Of a DNA stretch of 64,000 bases, positions 59,303 through 64,000 are shown one piece after another. Under the pieces are notes generated by a model that worked only from the letters and a program-made list of their open reading frames with translations, was not told where the DNA came from and did no database searches. This stretch comes from Pseudomonadota bacterium. GTDB taxonomy: Bacteria; Pseudomonadota; Gammaproteobacteria; Steroidobacterales; Steroidobacteraceae. Each line of letters begins with the position of its first letter. The stretch's first letter is position 1. A program made the position numbers and the translations under genes. The DNA lies in the NCBI GenBank assembly GCA_023417315.1, contig JAEZFW010000065.1, forward strand, positions 1-64,000. Reading direction: 5' to 3'.

Positions 59303-60063
59303 CAGCGGACCGAGTGCACCGAACCTTCTCCACGGTGATCGGGCGCATAAAGAACGCCTGACAAGGCGTGTTCCGGGTCGCCATCATCGTGCATCGCACC
59401 ACCGGCGCGTCCAAGGTGCATGAACGCGGAGGATGGCGATGCTTCTTCGGCCAAGATGCCGACGGATACTGCAAGCCGCACGAGTTGTGCAAGCGATCGA
59501 GCACCCATTTTCTGCATGACACGTGCCCGATGTACTTTGATGGTTTTCACGCCCGTGCCGAGATCTGCGGCGATCTGCTTGTTGAGACGTCCGGACACGA
59601 CGCCCACGAGAACCTCCCGCTCTCGCGGCGTCAACGTAGACAACTTTCCCAGAACGGCATCCTGCAGCGAAGTTTGATGGCGCAATTGCACATCGATGCG
59701 CAGACCTTCTTCGATTGCAGCGAACAGATCTGCTTTGAGAACGGGCTTCGTCAGGAAAGTCACAGCACCGCCGCGCATCGCATCGACGCTCGCCGGGATG
59801 TCTCCTTGACCGCTTAAGAATACGATCGGCCGCCGGCAACCGGATTTGGCGAGCGCCGCCTGCACTTGCAGCCCGTTGATCTCGGGCATCGCGAAGTCGA
59901 GCACGACACAGCCGTGTTGCATCGGATCGTGCATGGACAGAAAGAGTGCCGAAGACGTAAACACGCGTGCGTCATACCCCGCCGAGCTCAACAAACGGCT
60001 GAGGGCACGACAGACGTCCGCGTCATCGTCGACTATGTAGATGGTGGCCGTCGGCTGATGCAT
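59302..60063 (-). CDS. FixJ/NarL-family response regulator
   Basis: A 253-aa regulator. The receiver domain has acidic IVDDDADV, the phospho-acceptor Asp in GCVVLDFAMPEIN and the conserved Lys in FLTKPV. The C-terminal LuxR-type HTH has LTPREREVLVGVVSGRLNKQIAADLG with KTIKVHRARVMQKM. About 50 extra residues follow the HTH (SPSSAFMHLGRAGG...) and overlap the kinase gene start. ATG 60063 is the family start. The pair TCS is divergent from the orphan receiver at 60402. Confidence 0.92.
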   Translation of the reverse strand: MHQPTATIYIVDDDADVCRALSRLLSSAGYDARVFTSSALFLSMHDPMQHGCVVLDFAMPEINGLQVQAALAKSGCRRPIVFLSGQGDIPASVDAMRGGAVTFLTKPVLKADLFAAIEEGLRIDVQLRHQTSLQDAVLGKLSTLTPREREVLVGVVSGRLNKQIAADLGTGVKTIKVHRARVMQKMGARSLAQLVRLAVSVGILAEEASPSSAFMHLGRAGGAMHDDGDPEHALSGVLYAPDHRGEGSVHSVR

Positions 60064-60401
60064 CGTTCCTTTCCCGCTGTTACCGACTACGCGCGACACT
60101 AGTGCGGTAGCGGGTTGCAATGCAATCCGTGAAGCTTCCTACGCGTCTTCGTCTAACACCTGTCGGATCGAATAGACAAACAGAAGAATCACCTCCCGCG
60201 CTGCGTATGGTGTGAGCGTAGACAACGGACGCTCGCGCCACCCCAAGGTGTATTGCTGCAGTGCTCCTGAGACGCGGGTCTCATGTTGCGCCAGGCCCGC
60301 GTAGCATAGGGGCGAATACGATTCCCAAGTCGCAGTCTTTCGGTGAGCGCACTCGCTAGGCTGCAGCCCAGGTAGATGAGTCGTGGGATCGAGGCATACG
60401 C
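60064..60401. other. 338-bp divergent intergenic region
   Basis: It separates the FixJ-type regulator from the orphan receiver. It contains several short imperfect dyads, including CACCCCAAGGTG at 60239-60250, which could be a binding site, but none is a known box. No coding region or repeat of the heptad type is seen. Confidence 0.4.
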
Positions 60402-60767
60402 GTGTCTCTCAAGGTTCTCATCATCGATGATGACCGCAGCGTTCGCACTGGTCTGGTGAGGGTGCTGCGCACGCGTGGATATCTGGCGGCTAGCGCGAGC
60501 AATGCAGAGGAAGCGCTCGCGGCAGCGCTTCGCTTTCGGCCAGACATCATCGTGCTGGATTTGATGTTGCCGGGTCAGAGCGGTACTGAGCTGGCTCGTG
60601 CCATACGAGGCGAGCCGGACATTGCGGGCGTTCCAATCATTGCGCTCAGCGCGTCTCCTTGGTTAGTCGCAGCTTCAGATCCGCTTTTCAAGACGGTGCT
60701 GACCAAGCCATGTCGCGTGAATGACTTGGTCCAAGCAATCACGCGGGCCGTTTCCACTGATGGGTAG
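60402..60767 (+). CDS. Single-domain response regulator (receiver only)
   Basis: A 121-aa receiver. It has VLIIDDDRSVRTGL, the phospho-acceptor Asp in DIIVLDLMLPGQSG, Ser in IIALSAS and the conserved Lys in VLTKPCRVNDLV. There is no output domain, so it probably relays or titrates phosphate or binds a partner. GTG 60402 is the only start giving a full receiver fold. It may work with the neighbouring MASE1 kinase. Confidence 0.85.
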   Translation: MSLKVLIIDDDRSVRTGLVRVLRTRGYLAASASNAEEALAAALRFRPDIIVLDLMLPGQSGTELARAIRGEPDIAGVPIIALSASPWLVAASDPLFKTVLTKPCRVNDLVQAITRAVSTDG

Positions 60768-60954
60768 TTATCGTCGTCTAGTCATTCTTCGATCGTCCGC
60801 CAGGTGAGTAGTCTCGAGCGCTGCGGGATTTGGCTGCGTCAAGGGCCAATTTGCCACTGAGAATGAGGCCCGTAGGCTGCGCTCATGATCACGGCGTGCA
60901 TCGCTTAGTGGCTGTTGGAGGTTTCAGCGGTGCCCCGTGCGAAAGGAGGCAATC

Positions 60955-62091
60955 GTGGAAACCATCTCCCGAGACTTGAACGATCTTCTACTGCAAGCCC
61001 ATGCGACACCCTGCATCTCGTTGTACCAGCCGACGCATTGCCATCATCCGGACAATAGACAAGATCCGATCCGCTTCAAGAATCTCTTGTCGGGATTGCG
61101 CACTGCTCTCGAGCACGGATATCCAAGGTGCGATCACAAGATGCTCTTGCAACCCTTGGTCGCACTGACAGATGACGCTTCCTTCTGGAATAACGCGCTC
61201 GATGGGCTTGCGGTGCTTGCGAGCGATGGATTCTCCCGCATCTATCGCTTGCAGCGCCCGCTGCCCGAACGAGCGGTCGTCTCCGACAGCTTCCACATAA
61301 AGCCCCTGATACGCATCCTGCAGTCTGCGGACCGTTATCAGCTCCTCGCGCTTACACGCCGAAGCGCACGACTGTTCGAAGGCAATCGCGACGTGCTCGA
61401 TGAAGTGCCGCTTGCAGATGAGGTACCGCGAACCATCGAAGAGGCGCTCGGGGAGGAGCTCACGCAGCCATACCTGACGGGCTCGAGCAGGACCAGTTCC
61501 GGCAGGGCAATCTTCCATGGGCACGGCTCCAGGAAAGACGAGCGAGACATGGATACCGAGCGATTCTTTCGCGCCATCGACACTGCGCTTTGGGTGCATC
61601 ATTCGAGGCCGTCCGGGTTGCCGCTCATTCTCGTGGCGCTACCGGAACATCATGCAACGTTTCGCCGCGTCAGCCGCAATCCGCTGCTTGCGAAGGAAAC
61701 CATCGCCGTCGATCCCGAGACCCTCGACCGCGAGTCTCTACGAGAAATCGGATGGCGGGCCGAACGCCCGCGCTATCTCGCGCTCACCGCGGAGCTCACG
61801 AATCGCTTCCGGCAGGCGTGGTCGAGCGGACAAGCTTCCGATGAGCTCGCGCGAGTCGCGCTGGCTGCCGTACAGGGGCGAGTCGAAACCCTGCTGGTGG
61901 ACGCAGACGTGCATGTTCCGGGGAGACTCGATGCCAAGAGCGGTGCGCTGCAGGCCTCGGCTGCAGCGGATGTGGACGATCTGTTGGATGATATTACCGA
62001 GCTGGTGTTGAAGCGGGGAGGTGCAGCGGTCGTCATTCCGAGCGAGCGTATGCCCACACAGACGGGTATTGCCGCGATCTATAGATATTGA
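60955..62091 (+). CDS. baeRF-family protein (bacterial archaeo-eukaryotic release-factor-like)
   Basis: A 378-aa protein that looks like the baeRF3-type family, whose fold resembles archaeal/eukaryotic release factor 1 and Pelota. It starts METISRDLNDLLLQAHATPC. Recognisable are CISLYQPTH, RLYRL-type strand and the C-terminal LVDADVHVPGRLD with GGAAVVIPSERMP. The start GTG 60955 is set by the strong AAAGGAGG 6-13 bases upstream; the frame is open to GTG 60937, which has no such site. Function unproven; such families are proposed in ribosome rescue or stress. Confidence 0.65.
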   Translation: METISRDLNDLLLQAHATPCISLYQPTHCHHPDNRQDPIRFKNLLSGLRTALEHGYPRCDHKMLLQPLVALTDDASFWNNALDGLAVLASDGFSRIYRLQRPLPERAVVSDSFHIKPLIRILQSADRYQLLALTRRSARLFEGNRDVLDEVPLADEVPRTIEEALGEELTQPYLTGSSRTSSGRAIFHGHGSRKDERDMDTERFFRAIDTALWVHHSRPSGLPLILVALPEHHATFRRVSRNPLLAKETIAVDPETLDRESLREIGWRAERPRYLALTAELTNRFRQAWSSGQASDELARVALAAVQGRVETLLVDADVHVPGRLDAKSGALQASAAADVDDLLDDITELVLKRGGAAVVIPSERMPTQTGIAAIYRY

Positions 62092-62192
62092 TCGGATCTG
62101 TGCCGCGTGCTCGATCGTGCTCTGCCGCGCGCTGCTCGAGTGCGCGTCTCTCAGCCGAGCCGGCTGAAAGACGCACAAAGACGTGCTTGTGT

Positions 62193-62951
62193 TCAGATAC
62201 CGATGCCAGCTCGCGCTGCTGTCGCGGACGCGGGCTGATCATGCGTTTGGATGTGGACGCTCTCGAGTACCTCCGCAGTCTGGCCCGATGCATCGCGCGT
62301 GCTCTCCAATCCTTTCTCAAGTGCCTCCGCGCCTTCGTGCAGGTGTTTCTGCGAAAAGTCTCGCAGAGCATGACCTGCTGAGGTGCCAAGCTCGCCGAGT
62401 GCTTTGCGCTCCTTGATTCCCCAGAGGACGAGGGCGCACCCGGTCGCACCTGCGAACACGCGTCCGGCAATCGACCAACCGTCGTTCCCATTTCCATGAG
62501 GATGCTCTCGAACGCCTTCGTGAGGCTCGCGAGGCGTCAGATGGTCAGTGATGACCCGAATGCCGTCGATCGAACGCAACTCATCGAGCAGATGCTGGTG
62601 CTCGAAAGTGAGTATGTCGCCGCGCACATAGACATTGCCGTCGTGGGCCGTGCACTCGACTGCCGTGGGGTGAGTCGTCGAGCGTTCGATGGCGGCTCGC
62701 GCCTGTTTGCACAGCGCTTTGTCGCTCGTCTGCGCGCGTTCTCGATTCGCTGGGGTCCTTGCTGTGAAGGAGTGGAACTGATTCGAGAGCTCGTGCCGCG
62801 CATCACGCGTGCGAAGCTCGAGATTTCTCGCGGTTCGTTCACATTGATCCACGAGCAGGAGGCGTCTGCGACGACCGCTGACGGGATCTAGGAGATATAC
62901 GGCGCCTGCAGTGAGCGCCACGCTAAGCAAGGATCGGGAAAGGTTGTTCAT
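62193..62951 (-). CDS. BON-domain membrane protein
   Basis: A 252-aa protein with a short N-terminal hydrophobic stretch (LSVALTAGAVYLLDPVSGRRRR). One BON domain (about 78-140; IERSTTHPTAVECTAHDGNVYV, LRSIDGIRVITDHLT) is of the lipid- or osmotic-stress type. A later hydrophobic helix (VFAGATGCALVLWGI) and a Glu/His-rich C terminus follow. Related proteins respond to stress at the envelope. It is convergent with the baeRF-like gene. Confidence 0.78.
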   Translation of the reverse strand: MNNLSRSLLSVALTAGAVYLLDPVSGRRRRLLLVDQCERTARNLELRTRDARHELSNQFHSFTARTPANRERAQTSDKALCKQARAAIERSTTHPTAVECTAHDGNVYVRGDILTFEHQHLLDELRSIDGIRVITDHLTPREPHEGVREHPHGNGNDGWSIAGRVFAGATGCALVLWGIKERKALGELGTSAGHALRDFSQKHLHEGAEALEKGLESTRDASGQTAEVLESVHIQTHDQPASATAARAGIGI

Positions 62952-63113
62952 GATTGCCCCTCACTGAATGTGAGCGTTGGTCGTTTCGTACGAGTCGCTC
63001 GATTCCGTATCGATGCTAGGCGCAAGCCGGGATCACACAAGCTGGACATAGGTCCAACCGTGAACACCACGACTGCTTCAGTACGCGGAGCGTGCACGAC
63101 GCGGGCGCCGGTC

Positions 63114-63371
63114 TTAAGCCCCGAGCACCTTCGCTTTCGCGGCAGCGTACTCCTTGTCGGTCAGCGCGCCCGATGCTTTGAGATCGGCGAGGTGCTGCAG
63201 ATTCGCGACGATGTCGATGTCGGTCGATGCATGAGGCGCAGTAGGCACAGGCGCAGAGCGTGCAAACTTCTGCTCCTGACGCCGTTGTACCCGACCAGCT
63301 ACGCTCGTAGCGGTGCCCGCGATCACGGCTGTTCGTGCAGCCGTGCGTAGAAGTCCTGGTCTTCTAGCCAT
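63114..63371 (-). CDS. Small SHOCT-domain protein
   Basis: An 85-aa protein. The first half is basic with a hydrophobic stretch (TAARTAVIAGTATSVAG), and the C-terminal SHOCT motif is LADLKASGALTDKEYAAAKAKVLG, usually an oligomerisation or localisation element. It begins 12 bp after the pepA stop and is probably co-transcribed with it. GGGAGCG lies upstream of ATG 63371. Confidence 0.8.
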   Translation of the reverse strand: MARRPGLLRTAARTAVIAGTATSVAGRVQRRQEQKFARSAPVPTAPHASTDIDIVANLQHLADLKASGALTDKEYAAAKAKVLGA

Positions 63372-63383
63372 GATGCGCTCCCT

Positions 63384-64000
63384 TCATTGTGCGTTCGCGC
63401 GTTCGGCGCGTCGGATGAGGAACTCGGAGATCAAAGGCACCGGACGGCCGGTTGCACCTTTCGCATCGCCTCCGACGGATGCGGTGCCTGCGATGTCCAA
63501 ATGTGCCCAGGTGTAAGCCTTCGTGAATCGCGACAGGAAGCACGCTGCCGTCACCGATCCAGCGGCGCGTCCGCCGAGATTGCTCATGTCAGCGAAGTTG
63601 CTCTTGAGCTGCTCCTGATACTCATCGAAGAGCGGCATGCGCCAAGCGCGATCACCGGCATCCGTACCGCATTCGAGGAGCTCATCGGCCAGAGCATCGT
63701 CGTTCGCATAAAGGCCGCTCGTCTGCGTGCCGAGCGCAATGACGCACGCGCCGGTCAGCGTCGCGATATCCACGACGCAGTTAGGCTCAAAACGTTCCGC
63801 ATATGTGAGCGCATCGCAGAGGATGAGCCTTCCTTCCGCATCGGTGTTGAGAATCTCGATCGTTTGACCCGACATCGACGTGACCACATCGCCAGGTCGC
63901 GTGGCGTTACCGCCAGGCATGTTCTCGACAGCCGGGACGATGCCGATCAGATCGATCGGAAGGGCGAGGCGTGCGGCGGTTCTCATCGCACCGAAGACAC
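63384..64000 (-). CDS. pepA: Leucyl aminopeptidase PepA, C-terminal part (cut by window end)
   Basis: The coding frame runs off the window end, so the N terminus is missing. About 205 residues are visible: NTDAEGRLILCDALTYAERF carries the M17 metal-binding signature with Asp and Glu, and LTGACVIALG and HLDIAGTA agree. Family proteins are about 500 aa, so over half is outside. It removes N-terminal amino acids from peptides in the cytosol. The SHOCT gene follows it. Confidence 0.9.
   Translation of the reverse strand, partial: VFGAMRTAARLALPIDLIGIVPAVENMPGGNATRPGDVVTSMSGQTIEILNTDAEGRLILCDALTYAERFEPNCVVDIATLTGACVIALGTQTSGLYANDDALADELLECGTDAGDRAWRMPLFDEYQEQLKSNFADMSNLGGRAAGSVTAACFLSRFTKAYTWAHLDIAGTASVGGDAKGATGRPVPLISEFLIRRAERANAQ

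Noticed and set aside
1..64000. CRISPR array or mobile element.
   Set aside because: No direct repeats with unique spacers, no transposase or integrase, and no terminal inverted repeats were recognised. The heptad repeats have no spacers.

Overview
The window looks like a GC-rich gammaproteobacterial chromosome segment, probably a Xanthomonadales/Nevskiales/Steroidobacter-type lineage. This is inferred from the lexA-imuA-imuB-dnaE2 cassette, the plsY / birA-coaX-SPOR-tRNA-Thr neighbourhood and an AlgD-type dehydrogenase; no species can be named from the sequence alone. It opens with the last bases of a 5S rRNA gene and its terminator.

Layout. (1) 1-6450: end of an rRNA operon, one small hypothetical gene, then on the minus strand a complete SOS mutagenesis operon (lexA, imuA, imuB, dnaE2) with a palindromic candidate LexA operator before lexA. 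(2) 6600-45990: a roughly 39-kb exopolysaccharide (EPS) locus. It starts with a sigma-54 activator that lacks a receiver domain. It then holds algD, glycosyltransferases, a HAD/P-loop protein whose key motifs are degraded, a polysaccharide export protein, an outer-membrane barrel, a chain-length regulator and its tyrosine kinase, an asparagine-synthase-type amidotransferase, a methyltransferase, an operon with a GlpD-like oxidase, an epimerase and a Ser/Thr kinase carrying a Calx-beta domain, two pectate-lyase-like proteins, a GT39-like transferase, a flippase, a TupA-like ATP-grasp enzyme, an O-antigen-ligase/polymerase-like protein, a sulfotransferase and a heparinase II/III-like lyase. (3) 46100-57100: housekeeping genes (ctlX, plsY, birA, coaX, SPOR protein, tRNA-Thr, DUF4105 protein), with a GH3/GH30/cytochrome c group lying between coaX and the SPOR gene. 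(4) 57100-64000: a MASE1 histidine kinase with a FixJ-type regulator, an orphan receiver, a baeRF-like protein, BON and SHOCT proteins, and the 3' part of pepA.

How it works together. Eight places in the EPS locus carry a GG-N10-GC element of the sigma-54 -24/-12 type, most of them 34-101 bp before a gene or operon start, and the only sigma-54 activator in the window is at the edge of the locus. I infer one sigma-54 regulon making a polymer. AlgD should supply GDP-mannuronate. AsnB-type and TupA-type enzymes suggest amide or amino-acid decoration of uronic acids. The sulfotransferase suggests sulfation, and the lyases suggest trimming or turnover of a uronate-rich chain. The polymer itself is unproven.

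Other notable structure. Many intergenic regions carry 7- or 8-bp quasi-repeats, often as large inverted repeats. Their period puts TGA or TAG in all three frames, and several real genes end inside them. No CRISPR array, insertion sequence or prophage was recognised.
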